A DNA stretch of 64,000 nt from Erythroxylum novogranatense. Taxonomy: Eukaryota > Streptophyta > Magnoliopsida > Malpighiales > Erythroxylaceae. Below, piece after piece: positions 22,453-35,120 of this stretch. Where the stretch lies: assembly GCA_029891385.1 (NCBI GenBank), contig CM057225.1, positions 77,525,887 through 77,589,886 of the forward strand. The letters run 5' to 3'. Numbering within the stretch: position 1 is the stretch's first letter; each line of letters begins with the position of its first letter. Made by a program: the position numbers and the translations under genes. The notes beneath the pieces are model-generated. The model worked only from the letters and a program-made list of their open reading frames with translations, did no database searches and was not told the DNA's origin.

Positions 22453-25400
22453 TGTTGGGACCCGATCCGGGAACCGGATCCCAACCGAACGAAGGAAGCG
22501 GAGTCGGATGGAAACGGAAATTTCGGATCGAAAACAAAATGCGAAGCCAATAATGAAACTAATTAAACGAACAGATTTGAAAGTCGAATTCGAATCAATT
22601 AAGTAATAAAACAAATCAAGTCGATGTCGAACCTAACGAATAGATTTCAAAGCTAAACGAAATCAAGTAGAACAGATCCGACATCCGAGCACAAAAATCA
22701 AAGCAAACGATCGAATGAACATAATTGCGTTAGAATTCCTTAGACTAATCCTATGTGAAAATCCGGTATAAATTTTTTCTTTTCTTTTCTTTTCTATTCC
22801 ATCTCTTATGACCATTTTTACTCAAACCCATACAAAGCAATATTTATCAATTTCATCATCCCACTCAAATAATAACAAATTTCTTTACATTTATACCAAT
22901 CTCATAAATCCATCTTTCATATATCTAAATCTTATTTTTCTTCATTTTCACTTTATTTTCTAACGAAATTTCGGCAGCATAACGGCTGCATTTATCCTAA
23001 CCCAAAACCCAAAGGTAATTAACCACTTCTATAATCCCAAATGATCTCGTAATCATCTGACACTCCCATCCTAATCCAAACACCAAAGAAACGCAAACCT
23101 AAATTTAACACTTCTATAAATCTCAATATACATTCATAACGCAATTTAATATCCAAAACTCATTCACATTTATTCTTATACCAGATACAATGCTTTAATT
23201 CAATCTAAACACAACCCAATCATTTATATACATACACCATACTCATCTTTCTACGCAAATATACTTATCCAAACTTATCTAACTCATATACACATCAACT
23301 CACGAATCCAAATGATACAAAATCAAACCAAACGTCTTGACATACTTTCATCCGATCTCCGGCTCGAAACCTGGAGATGGGGATGAAAGGGAGGTGAGCT
23401 ACACACTTCGTGGATAACACATTTATAAACCGATAAATAAGTCAAATCATTTTAATAATCTTTTGCCAAAAGGCGAATTTTCAAACTTTATAATTTTTAA
23501 TTTTTTTCAAACTTTTCATAGTAATCTCACTTTTCTTATTTTCAAACATTCTCGAATTTTCATAAATATGAATGCAACATTCGAAACAAAATTGAAAACA
23601 CATAACATATCGTAATGGTGCAGCTAGGTCCAATAGAGCGTCTCGCACATTCCCAATAATGTCCCAGGTAACCGTGAATGAATGTACTACACTTTCCAAA
23701 GAAAGCGATCCAAAGTGTAGTCGTGAAAGGAGTCCAAAATCGGAGTCCGTGCCACTACTAATGGCAAATGCGAAGGCTATACACACATAGAGACAACGAC
23801 TCACAAAAGGACCTACCAAACCCATATAACACATATCGAAAACGGAAATTCAAATTGCCCAAGGCACTTTTCAAAAGTCTTGTTTTTCATACGCAAAGAT
23901 ACTATACACATTCTCGCCTACACAATTCATACAATTAAATCAAATCCAACACTTTGCACAGCTTTATCAATGCACTCATAACATATGAATTTTCAGAATT
24001 TCTATCGATTTATCAAATCATTTCAAACAATAAATTTAAGCTTGTAATAATGTTTCAAAAGTCATTCTAAACTAATAAAGTACGAAAATCTTTTCTTTCA
24101 TTTCCTTGAATTTTTGAAAAGTAATATATAACTTACAAATCAAAATATAAATATGCTACCCACCTTATTTCCATGCAAGCAACTTGTCCAATGCTTCAAT
24201 TTGACTTTTGCTTCTCTCTCTCTTCCAATTTAACAAAACCTAAACCATAATCATCCAAATTCACATCATAAATAGCATAATTTTCAAAATTAACTTAGGA
24301 ATTCACCAATTTACCATAATTCCAAGCTATTTCAATCTCCAATTTTGAAAATCCCCAATTTTCAAAATTAGCCTAAACCAATACACCCAAATTCAATCTC
24401 ATAAAACATAATTTCTTCACAATTGATTTCACATTTCATCAATTCCTACTCTTAATTATGATTCTATACCATTAATTCACAAAAACCCCAATAATTCACA
24501 AAAACTCCAAATTTCTAATTTGGCCTAAACTCCAAATTTACAATTTTTCAAATTAAACTTCACCTAAAGCATAAACATCAAAATTAACTTAGGATATCTC
24601 CAATTCATCACTAATTCAAACTATCTACAACATCAATTTCGAAAACCCCCAACTTTCAAAATTTAACATAAATTCCATTTCATCCTAATCCAAAATTAAG
24701 CATAATCATAGCCTAATCTCTTCAATTAATCATAGGAAACTTCAATTCATAATCATATTAAACTAAATCAACCAATAAACTCATCAAAATTCAAACATGA
24801 AAATTTTCTCTCTCTTACCTTCTCTCTCTAAGTTTCGAAATTCTTGGAAGCTATGGAACTTTCACCTTCTTTCATCCTCTTTCCCCCTTGAAAAACAAAC
24901 GAAAATGGCTGAAAACCCCATGGAAAAATCGCAACTTCCACCTTTCCTCCTTCTCCTCCATAACCGATTGCTTCATCTCCTTCTTCTCTCTTCTTCTACG
25001 TTTCTTCTCTTCTCTTTTTCTCTCTTATTTTGTTCTAATTTTTCCAGAAAATTTGTGGCTTTCTTTGGCTTAAAACGACATCCACTTTGGTGTTTCATTA
25101 ATGGGTGGCCAATTACCCAATTGCCCCTCCATTTGAGCAATATTCCACCATTGCCCCTGCACAGGATTTTGAAAAACTGATACATTACGACCTGAATTCG
25201 AGCAACTAAACGAAATAATTTGAATAAACTTTCTTCTTTAAAATTGTTCCTCTTGATCTTACGAATCCAACGCCACTGACGGCGCTCAATTCGGATCTAA
25301 AACGAAGAAGTTATGGCCGAATTACTAACTGACCTGCACAAAATCCGAAACTGAACTTTAACATAACTTCAGTCCAGAATTTGACAATCTTAGGGATGAA

Positions 25401-26330
25401 ATTCAATTTTTATCCCTTCACATGATTTGTAGCCCTATATCTTAACTTTATTTTCCCACAAGAATCACCTCAATCGGAGTTGTATAACTCCCGAAAATCG
25501 CAAAGTACTGAACCATGTTCAGAAAATTATCCCACTTATAACCTATAACCCATCTCTTACTTTGGTTCAATAAATCTCTTTCCATTTAATCTCCTAAAAA
25601 TCATAATTCTTCATAAAAATGAACGTAATTGTCTTAGGAATCCAACGCTTCAAGAATCAAATCAATCGGATGTCGGACGAAAGATTTATAACAAAAGATT
25701 GCAAAAGGGTCGGAGTTCAAGCAAAAGTTACAAAACCTTAAATACCCACTTATAACTGAATTTTTCAAAAATCATATCACTTAATTCCGAACTCGGAATT
25801 TGACGAATTTAGTGTCTATGGAAAGGTAACAGGAAGCTCTACAACTTCCCGGAAGAACTCAAAATCAAATTAGGTCTTGAAAGAGGTCAAAACCTCAATC
25901 AAAGATTCTGTCCAAAACAGCTTTTCCTAAACGACTTCCAATTTTTCATCGCTCATAACTCCTAGCCCCGATATCGAAAAATTACAAACTTTATGGCGTC
26001 GGAAAGATAGAAATACAAGCTCCAACTTTTCAAAACAAATCAAATCTTTGGAAAATCATATCTCTCAATCCCGACATCGAAAAATAGCAAACTTTATGTC
26101 CACAAAAAGCTCTCGACATAATCTACAAGTTTTATGTAGATCATTTTCTCAAATTATGCCTAGATCAAAAGTCAACCTCAAAGGCCAAAAAGTCAACTAT
26201 TTCACAATTTCTCATAAATTTTTCTTAATTTCATCAAATTTCCTTAAATTCATAATTTTCTAACCAATTTCTTTCTTATTTAAAATTTATTTTAATATTT
26301 CTATTTTCATCAAAAGTTCGGGGTCCAACA
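22453..26330 (-). repeat. 5' LTR of element E (right, 3,878 bp)
   Basis: It starts TGTTGGGACCC and ends GGGGTCCAACA. The segment 23341-25237 is absent from the left LTR. It contains a GGTGAGCTACACACTTCGTGG block resembling one in the D LTR near 28577, so it is genuine LTR sequence rather than an insertion. The Ser/Leu-rich frame at 24797-25180 sits in pyrimidine-rich LTR DNA and is not considered a gene. Confidence 0.92.
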
Positions 26331-26912
26331 AGACAGCTCCCTCTGAGCCAAATTCATAAACTCTCTGGCCTTTTCTTGCATATAAACCCGGGAGAAATAC
26401 TTTTTCTTGAATAATTTTCCAAAATCCCTCCATGATAACACGGAGGTACAACTGACTGTGGCACCGACTCCCACCAAGAAGAGCATTCCCACAAATAGAC
26501 TCACTGCATACTCAAGCTTCTCCTCATCATGCATTTCATCTGCACGGGACCTCTCTCTGTTCTTTTCATCCAAGCCTCGGCTTCCTCAGATTGGTGGTAC
26601 CATGAAAGTCCACCGCACCAAACTTTCAGAATTTATCATACCGCCGCCTCAAACACCGGAGTCGCATCGCACTGAGATCCCCGTCCCATGGCTAAGGTGA
26701 AAGCTCGGGCAAAGCTCGAAAAAGCTGCGGATCCATCGCAGTCATAGCAGAGGAGGAGGAGGAGGTTGCTCCTCAGGTTGCACACTAGGTGCCTCTGAGC
26801 CAGGAGCTGAGTGTGTCCCTGCATCTTGTGGGACATGAGACTCATCAGTGCTCCCCTGGCGAGAGCTAGAGCGAGACCAAGTTCCTCGAGATCTATGCCG
26901 GGGTGGCCTATT
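26331..26912 (-). pseudogene. Element D gag, N-terminal part
   Basis: The frame at 26573-26331 reads E-K-L-E-Y-A-V-S-L-F, then W-R-D-F-x-K-L-F-K-K-K-Y-F and A-R-E-F-M-N-L-A-Q-R-E-L-S, a retrotransposon gag core, before hitting element E. Upstream to about 26912 the expected Pro/Gln-rich N-terminus can be followed in broken frames. The start region that is ATGCCACC in C reads ATAGGCCACC here, so the start codon is lost. Confidence 0.85.
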
Positions 26913-27139
26913 TACTCCTTCAAAAGAAAACCAGTGAAAAACTTTAATTCAAAAAGTATCGTGCAACGCTCAAGTTATGATCATCTAAAATCATCAATTA
27001 ATCGAAATCACCATATAGGCATGTAAAATCAATTAAAACGATGCAAAAGAACACAAATCATGTAAGTTTAATAAAAATCATGAAAACCCTAAAGTTCTCT
27101 TTCTACCCGAATCTAAACCGAAAGCTCTGATACCATAAG
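26913..27139 (-). other. Leader of element D with primer binding site
   Basis: Non-coding leader between the 5' LTR and gag. TGGTATCAGAGC on the minus strand (27124-27135) is four bases inside the right LTR and is the initiator tRNA-Met primer site. Confidence 0.85.
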
Positions 27140-30100
27140 TGTTGAAACCCCTCCCTGGTGCGACACGTGTCCGACGTCCCACGTGACATCTGGACGCACA
27201 TCCCACGAGGAAGGGATTCCTCACCACTGAGGAAACCTCGAATGGAACTTAAGTGCATGTCATCCGAATGAACCGGATAAATTTACCCTAATTATCCTCC
27301 AGTAAAATTTGATCTGCTTAGGGCCCATAATTACTCCTATGCCTAAGCTAATCCAAAATCCCATGCCTCTAGGTCAATTGAAAACAGAAAATGCCTCATT
27401 CGGATCTTTATATCTCACCAAAAACGCAATTTCGCACAAAACCGATACACATTGGCCATAAAGACCAATGGTGACCCGACACTCTCATTTTACCAAAAAG
27501 AAATAGAAAATGTTACTAGTTAATCCATGCTTCAAATTTCATGCAAATCGGAGGTCAAATGGATAAGAATCAAGGAAAATAAGAAAAGATATTATATTTG
27601 GTTTAAAAACAATTTATTTTACATTTTTATAACCTTTTTACCCCAAGTTCGAATTGCGAAGAGTTATTGTTTATTTCATGAAGAAAACAAAAGTCATTTC
27701 AATCATTAAAAGAAGTAGAAACTTGGTTATAGTTGTTTCTTAGCTAATTACCATATGAATAGTAAAAATGACCATATGAATAGTAACCCTTACCAAATGA
27801 ATAGTAAATAGGAATTTTAAAAGTTCATAACTTTTTCATTTGAAGTCAAAAATTAACCCATTTTATACCATTTTAAAGATCTTGACAAGCTCTACAACCC
27901 TTAAGAAATACCCTTATTCAAATTATCACTCTAACGTGCTCTAAAGTTAAATAAGGTGGCTGCCCATTTTTAAAAAATGGACAGCACCTCCCTAAAACGC
28001 ACTAGCCAACTCTTCAATTTCCAACCAAACTCCATACCTTCACAAAATCACTTCTATCTTCCAAATTTTCATACATATCCAACAACCATACCACATCAAT
28101 CTCCAAATGGCAACAACACACTCTTAGGTATCTAGCATTTTATCATTTCAATTTCTCACAACATCCAACTACAAATATCTCAATACCAATCTCAAAAGCA
28201 ACATCACAATGTAGGCATCCCAAACATTTCAACCTAACTCTTAAACATTACCTCACTTCCAACTCATCATGTTTGCTTTTAACATTATCAAACATACAAC
28301 CATACATCCATATATATATGGAAACTTATACAATACACATTACATTTGAAACGCCAAAGCCTTAATAATTACATGAAAACATAATTGTTACAAAGCTTTA
28401 AAGGGCATTTTGGCCCTAATACAACAAAAGCTCAAAAGAAATTTTACAACTACATTCATTAGCCAAAATGCAAACCAAAGCTTTGTTTCAAAATTATAAT
28501 TTCCAAAAGCAAAAGCATCGAGTAATGCTTCACCCCGATGCGATGACCCGCTTTCGCCAAGACACGTGGAGGGAGGAAAGGGGGTGAGCACGACTACTCC
28601 GTGGGTAACAGCTTAATATCCAAGCACAAGCTAAAACATTCATCAACGATTAAAATTTTCAAGTCAAAGGAATCTCATTTTCTAATAAATGAAACATTTA
28701 CGTAAAACAACAAAATCATACAACAACACATAATCACATAACAAACAGTTTGAGTGATCCTAACAGACGTACTACACATGTTCGACAAGCCACCATGTGT
28801 GTCAGTGAATGAGAGGAGTCCGAATCGAGCTCCTATGCCACTAGCGGCAGCCTAAGAAGGCTTTAATGCATAAGCGCACTAACAAGAGGGATCACTACAA
28901 ACCCAATTAATCATGCAATTCACATTAGGCACTTATCCAAAATCACATACTCAAATCTTTTTCGCTTTCTATCGCTTTTCCAAACATTTTCCATACTTCT
29001 TCCATACTTTACACTATTCACAAAGATTCGCCACACATGGTCATTAATCATACAATCTTGACAAACAATTTACAATTAGTTACACAATTTAGTTACATAA
29101 CAAGGCACACAATCCATTTCTAAACTATCACAAACACCACTTCATTCAAACTTTGAAAATCATAGAAAACATTTAAGAGATATTTAGGTAGCTTATTACT
29201 CAAGTATTAAAAGTTACCCACCTTGATTTCTTTGATTCGAACTTGGATATCTTGACCCAATTGATTTTCTCGACCCTCCTCAATCTCCAAGCGCTTTAAA
29301 TGACCTAGACAAAGCATAACAATACTAATTAACAAAAAAACACCTATGCTGGAATTTTCCAAGACTATATAAACTTGACTTTAATCTAACCTAACCATTC
29401 CTAAACCTTTCCTAAGCTATACTAACCATAACCCCTATCAATTTACTCCATTATTTTCAAAATTTTAGCCCCTAAGACCATACACCCATGCTGATTTTTT
29501 ACTAAGCCACTATACTTCTTCTTCTTTTCTTTTTCCTTCACCAATACCTTTCAAACCACCATTATTCATCAAGCTAACAACAAAACCATTAAATTTCGAA
29601 ATCCTCTTCCCTCTAGGACACTCACGGCAATCACCCTATTATCTTCTAATGATAGGAAACTCCTTCCTTTCTCATTCTTTCTCTAAAACCTCTCCCAATC
29701 TTCCATTTAAAGCATGAAAACAAAATCCTACCAAATAAATTCTTAAATTTCGAAACCCTAGCCTAACACAAATCTGATTTTTTTTTCTTTCTCCTCCAAC
29801 AACATCTCTTTCTAATCACTCTTCTAATCACCAATATGAATCAAGAAAGGTAAAATCCCTAACATAAAACCAAGAATTTTCGAAATCTCTTACCTTCTCA
29901 ACACCCACGAAATCTCTTCTTTTTGCTTCTAAAGATGGAGGAACTTTCCCTTGCTCTTCCTACCACATGAATCAACCTTCTTCAAGCATAAAAAACCCTA
30001 CCTTCCTCTCTTCTTCTTCTTCTTTTCTTGAAGGCCAATCTCTCCCACTCTTGTTTCTCCTTTGTATTTTCAGATGGCTAAAGCATAAATGACCTAATTT

Positions 30101-30767
30101 GCTTCTCTTCCTCTCTTTTCCCCTAAGCAAAAACGACATCACCTAACTAAAGCCTCCCTTCTTCTTTTAATTTTCGTTAGTCTCTTCTAATTCCTAAGCT
30201 TCCTTAACTTAAACCCTAATTCTTCATTAACCTATCTCTTTAACTTAAGCCCTAAGCCCAATTCTTCAAGCCTAAGTCTTTTCCCTCCTTATAACCTTTC
30301 CCAAATTTTCATTTTCCCTCCTTCCAACTTAAACTTTCATCTTTCCCTCCTTCCATCTAATAATTTCGTGGGCTCCCACTTAAAAGCCCACTTACTTCCT
30401 TTCTTTTTCACTTACTTCTCCTTTAAAAACCCTAGCCCACTTATTAGCTTCCCCATCATTTAAAAGACATGTTAAAGGCCTAAAAGCCCATTTTAAGTAA
30501 CTTAAAGCCTTAAAACCTTATAAACACTTTCTAATTTATCCTAACACTATTTTATGGCCTCACTTACCATTTTCTTATTCTTTTAAAATCTAACACCAAA
30601 TTTCAAATTCTAATTTAACTAAATTCCTTAAATTAATAATTATTGCCCTAAAATCCCAAATTATCCTAACCAATAGGAAATCTAATAAAACCCTAATTTC
30701 ATACTAACCAAAAGGCAATTTAAATTGCAAACCTATTTAATAGGAAAAAAGGGTTCGGGGTCTAACA
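27140..30767 (-). repeat. 5' LTR of element D (right, 3,628 bp)
   Basis: It runs from TGTTGAAACCCC to GGGGTCTAACA and pairs with 11847-15491 with few differences by eye. G-boxes CACGTG at 27164-27169 and 27180-27185 are conserved. It is followed by the right TSD GTTTT at 30768-30772. Confidence 0.94.
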
Positions 30768-30772
30768 GTTTT
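30768..30772. repeat. TSD of element D, right copy (GTTTT)
   Basis: GTTTT at 30768-30772 equals 11842-11846. The uninterrupted 3' LTR of C reads AATGTTTTGTTAGTCACG at this site. Confidence 0.88.
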
Positions 30773-31757
30773 TTTAGTCACGTGCACGTAGACGTGTAGC
30801 CTTCTCCCGGCTGCCCACATGAGGCCACGAGCTCCTAAGAAGTCGGACTCGTTTTGTTCATGGTATAAACTTCGGTCTATCCGTTTTGTTCCACTGAACT
30901 CTCAAGCCAATTGTTGCGCATTTCATTATTGATTTGTTAGGCATGATGCATAATTAATTGTTATGTTGTAATGAAGAAATTACATGACATATTTTCTGTG
31001 GTGACATTTTGGTAGCTATAAGATTGTGAGTAAATTATTACGTATTGAATTGCTACATATTTATGTTTATATATGCTTGAGTGTGTGGCTTGTTGCCAAT
31101 AGCTATAAATGTATAAGCCACTGAGCTTTGCAGCTCACCCTATTACCTTCCACTCCTCAGGTGTAGAACGAGAAGATCGTTGATCCTTGCAAGGCATCGA
31201 AAACTCCAAGATAGTTAGAAGCTTTGTACTAAGTTAGTGATTTTGGTTAGCTTTTTCAAACATATCAACATTGAGCACCCTTATGTATTTTGTATTATGC
31301 TTTGTTATGGATTGTGTTATGTGAGCAAAGTTTGTTCAATCTCTTTGAAATTGTAATGACATGAATAATTGAAGTTCCTTTTGTATATGAGTGTGTTTAA
31401 CTTTTAGTTAAAATGAATGTGCATGTGTTAATATGAAATGTGTAAATGTTGGGAGTCGGGTTTCGGAAATTGGGAGCTCGCCGCGTCGCATCTCATGGGA
31501 GTTCACTGCAGCGAGCTGATCTTTCGCTGCGACGCATCGCATGAGAGTTCTCTGCGGCGACGCCAAAGTTTGGCCGCGGCGAACCCTCTCCTGCGAGGTG
31601 TCCGCCAAGGCGAGCATTTTTTCACCGCGGCGAACTTGCCATTTTTCTCCACTGTTGATCCTTTAAATTTGAATATTTTCGACCCTCCCCTCGCGCGATC
31701 CTTACTCGACGACCTTGACGATCACCTCGGGATAGGAAACAGGACCCGAGCCCAACA
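30773..31757 (+). repeat. 5' LTR of element C, right part
   Basis: It resumes the match to the 3' LTR of C at about 38002 (TTAGTCACGTGCACGT) and ends GAGCCCAACA. A GC-rich island with CGCCGCGGCG-type motifs lies at about 31480-31640. The open frame at 31438-31770 is a by-product of this GC-rich stretch. Confidence 0.93.
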
Positions 31758-31761
31758 TGTT

Positions 31762-31773
31762 TGGTATTAGAGC
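31762..31773 (+). other. Primer binding site of element C
   Basis: TGGTATTAGAGC, one base off the usual TGGTATCAGAGC (C to T), lies four bases after the 5' LTR end. Confidence 0.85.
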
Positions 31774-31949
31774 TTAGGTTTTGTATCCTTGGCTTAGCAT
31801 GCATAATAGTATGAATTGCTTTGATATATGATTATTTGTTGCATTGTCAATTTATTGATTGCATTAAGTGACATGCATATCATGCATAAATGTGGGAAAT
31901 AAGATTGAAATGTAGCTAATCCTTAGTGTTTATATTTGAAGGAGTAATA

Positions 31950-32757
31950 TGCCACCTCGTAGAAGGACACGAGGAGTTCTGCAAAGATCAGTTGCTCCTG
32001 ACTCTCCGACAAGAGAGGAGAGTACTGATGAGTCGGTAATCCCAGGAAATGCTGAGGCTTCTGTAGGGCAAGATAGTGAGCCCATTCAATCGCAGACACA
32101 GGAGTCACCAATTCTGTAGGAGCAAGTGCCTCCATTGGATCCGAGGATGTTCCAAGCTTTTACTCAGGCATTTGTCCAAAGCATGGGTCGATGCCACACC
32201 TTCTCCTGCTCAATTCCCGCCTAAGAAGGGAAATAGTTTGACAAGTTGAGGAAGTATGGGGCAGTCGACTTCTATGGGACAACGGATCCAGAAGAAGCCG
32301 AGACTTGATTGAGAAAGACTGAGAGGATACTAGATCAGATGGAGTGTGAGGATGATGAGAGGGTTGTGTATGCTGCAAGCTTGCTACAGGGAGATGCTCT
32401 ACATTAGTGGGAGAGTGTGTCAGGGAGCCAGATGAGACCGGTAGGGTTAGCATGGAAGGACTTTTTAGCTACTTATAAGAAGAAGTACTTGTCTAAGGTG
32501 TACATTCAGCAGAAGTAGAGGGAGTTTCTGAGTCTCACCCAAAGGGAGATGACAATGAGCGAGTATGAGCGTCGATTTACACAGTTATCCCAGTATGTAG
32601 CTGAGATGATGATGAGTGAGGCGGCTAAGTGCTGTAGGTTTGAATCGGGTTTACATATAGCCATCCGAGAGAAGGTAGTGGTGTAGAATTTTTGTGATTT
32701 CAGCAGTTAGTTGAAGCGGCACTGAGGGTTGAAAACATAGAGAATATAAAGAGTGCC
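31950..32757 (+). pseudogene. Element C gag, N-terminal part
   Basis: An ATG at 31950 opens M-P-P-R-R-R-T-R-G. The first frame stops at TAG 32117-32119. Beyond a frameshift near 32200 the gag core is readable: F-Y-G-T-T-D-P-E-E-A-E, Q-M-E-C-E-D-D-E-R-V-V-Y-A-A-S-L-L-Q-G, then T-M-S-E-Y-E-R-R-F-T-Q-L. Further stops lie in this core, including TAG 32516-32518 and TAG 32684-32686. The arrangement matches the gag of D around the E insertion. The intact product would be the structural Gag. Confidence 0.88.
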
Positions 32758-34641
32758 TTGAACAAGAATAGAAAGGGGAGAGAACAGTTCAAGAGGGGAG
32801 GTGGTACTCCTATGCCCAAAAGGAGTGCCAGGACCTTCCCTGGGCAATCTGAGGAGCGGAGCAGTGGGGCCAGTAGATCCAAATCTATAAGGACTCCTAT
32901 TTTTTCTCATCAAGTCTCTACGGCGGGAGGCAACAGAAGGGGAGAGGGAAATGCACCATCCATCCCTAAATGTGATCACTGCGGGAAACTCCATAGAGGA
33001 GAATGCTATAGACTGACAGGAGCTTGCTTCAACTGTAGAGAAAAGGGGCATATGGCTAGAGAGTGCCCTCAGCATGCAAGACAAGAGAGAAGTCAGATGC
33101 AAGTTTCCAAGAGATCTGAAACTGTGGGGCACAAGACTGCAACTGAAGTGGGCAGTTCTGATGCTACTAAGAGGATAAATCCACAAGGGAGACCAAGAGG
33201 ACAGGCACCAGCTCAGGTGTTTGCAATGACACTAGAGGATGCAGAAACTGCTCCAGAAGTTGTTACTAGTATGGTTAAATTATTTGATGCTAATATTGTT
33301 GTTTTGATTGATCCGGGATCCACCCATTCTTTTGTTTCGTCGGGTAGATCTATGTATGGTAGAGATTTGAGCCCATTGGATACTCCACTGATGGTGAGTA
33401 CTCCAATCAGCCAGTATATTATTATCAGTCAAGTGTATAGAGAGTGTGAGATATGTTTTGGTGGGGAACAACTAGTGGTGGATCTAATGCCATTGAAGAT
33501 GGGAGGATTGAATGTGATTTTAGGTATGGACACATTAGAGAAGTACAATGCCCGTCTGGATTGTAAACAGAAGACAGTAGAGTTTGAATTGGATAACGGT
33601 AGAAGAGTGGCATTTACAGGGATCAGAAAAGCAAGCCCGCCTAGAATTGTTTCAACTCTGACAAAAAAGAAGATGATGAGGAAGGGATGTGATGCATTTT
33701 TGGCCTATGTGGTAGACACAAGGGCAGATAGAGGGAAGCTAGAAGATATTCCAGTAGTCATGAAATTCTCGGATGTCTTTATCGAGGAATTACTAAGACT
33801 ACCACCACCTAGGGAAATTAAGTTTCTCATTAAGCTTCTTTCAGGTATTGCACCAATCTCAATTCTGCTTTACCGAATGGCTCCAGTAGAATTGAAGGAA
33901 CTTAAGGAGCAATTGGAAGAGTTGTTGGAGAAAGGGTACATAAGGCCAAGCTCTTCACCTTGGAGAGCTTCGATCCTTTTTGTGAAGAAGAAAGATAGGT
34001 CGTTGAGGATGTGTGTGGATTATAGGAAGCTTAATCAGGTCACTGTCAAGAACAGATATCTGCTTCCACGCATAGATGATTTGTTTGATCAATTGCAAGG
34101 GACAAAAGTCTTCTCCAAGATAGACTTGAGATCGGGTTACCACCAATTGAGGATAAAGGAATCTGATGTGCCAAAGACTACTTTCAGAACAAGGTGTGGA
34201 CATTTTGAGTTTTTAGTTATGCCCTTCAGATTGACAAATGCCCCTGCAGCCTTTATGGTTTTGATTAATCGAGTCTTTAAGCCTTTCTTGGACCAATTTA
34301 TCATTGTCTTTATTGATGATATCTTGGTTTATTCCAAGAGTGATAAGGAGCACGAAGAGCATTTGAGGATTGCCTTGGAGACATTGAGGAAAAATGAATT
34401 GTATGCAAAATTCGACAAATGCAAATTTTGGCTAAGGAAAGTAGCATTCCTCGGACACGTGATCTCAGAACAAGGAGTGCATGTGGATCCAAGGAAAATT
34501 GAAGTCGTGGTGAAATGGGAAGCACCTAAGAACATAGCAGAAGTAAGGAGTTTCTTGAGTTTAGCTGGATACTATCGGAGGTTTGTGGAGGGCTTTTCCA
34601 TAATAGCAGCTCCACTTACTAAATTGACAAGAAAGAATTAG
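32758..34641 (+). pseudogene. Element C gag C-terminus, protease and RT (627 aa frame)
   Basis: Open frame with a CCHC knuckle (C90-x2-C93-x4-H98-x4-C103), a protease with active site D185-P186-G187 instead of D-S-G, the partner motif V-I-L-G-M-D near 253-258, and RT with F-I-D-D at 518-521. The RT motif M-P-F-G-L-T-N-A-P is M-P-F-R-L-T-N-A-P here. The frame ends at TAG 34639-34641 in R-K-N-x-K-F, where D has Gln. The internal ATG is not the original start. Both changed motifs suggest it was inactive even before the stop. Confidence 0.94.
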
Positions 34642-35120
34642 AAGTTTGTGTGGACAAAGGAGTGTCAGAGCAGTTTTGAGGAATTGAAGAATAGGCTCAC
34701 AACCGCACCGATCTTGACTTTGCCTTCAGGTAGCAATGGGTATACAGTGTATAGTGATGCCTCAAGGAAAGGATTGGGTTGTGTATTGATGCAAGGAGAT
34801 AGAGTCATTGCTTATGCTTCTAGGCAATTAAAGCCTTATGAGATGAATTATCCTACACATGATTTGGAATTGGCTACCATAAATCTTTGCATTGAAAATA
34901 TGGAGACACTACTTATATGGAGTCACTACCAAGGTGTTTACGGATCACAAAAGTCTCAAGTATCTGATGAGCCAGAAAGAGTTGAATCTGAGACAGAGGA
35001 GATGGTTAGAACTGCTGAAGAATTATGATTTGATGATAGACTACCACCCGGAGAAAGCTAATGTAGTAGCGGATGCACTGAGTAGAAAATCGACCATAGC
35101 ACAGGTGGAGACAGTATATG
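34642..35120 (+). pseudogene. Element C RNase H
   Basis: The frame from 34648 carries [11 protein letters not shown] and Y-A-S-R-Q-L, then shifts frame near 34880. The overlapping frame from 34892 continues [16 protein letters not shown] and [10 protein letters not shown] single small indel separates the halves. Confidence 0.9.

Larger units (their letters stand above)
19593..26330 (-). mobile_element. Non-autonomous LTR element E nested in the gag of D
   Basis: Two LTRs (19593-21660 and 22453-26330) surround a 792-bp internal segment without coding capacity. Orientation is minus: the polypurine tract adjoins the left LTR and the primer site adjoins the right LTR. Exact TSD AGACA. The primer site and polypurine tract resemble those of D, so it may have been moved by chromovirus proteins (inference). 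The right LTR is nearly twice the left because about 1.9 kb is missing from the left one. Confidence 0.93.
11847..30767 (-). mobile_element. Chromovirus element D nested in the 5' LTR of C
   Basis: Ty3 chromovirus in reverse orientation. The left LTR (11847-15491) is its 3' LTR and the right LTR (27140-30767) its 5' LTR. Exact TSD GTTTT lies at 11842-11846 and 30768-30772. Coding relics run right to left: gag (26912-26331, then 19592-19291), protease/RT/RNase H, integrase, chromodomain (ending near 15500). Element E interrupts gag. LTRs are about 3.6 kb each and look very similar by eye, which suggests insertion after C. Several single stops and frameshifts are present, but fewer than in A or C. 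Confidence 0.94.

Noticed and set aside
24797..25180. 127-residue open frame, Ser/Leu/Phe rich with a hydrophobic stretch
   Set aside because: It lies in the pyrimidine-rich part of the E LTR and its composition follows from C/T-rich DNA. No partner or domain is seen.
23341..25237. A separate transposon inserted in the right LTR of E
   Set aside because: No terminal repeats or TSD at its edges, and part of it resembles D's LTR, so deletion from the left LTR is simpler.
31438..31770. 110-residue open frame at the end of the C 5' LTR
   Set aside because: It spans the GC-rich palindrome island, where stops are rare by composition, and the matching frame in the 3' LTR is different.
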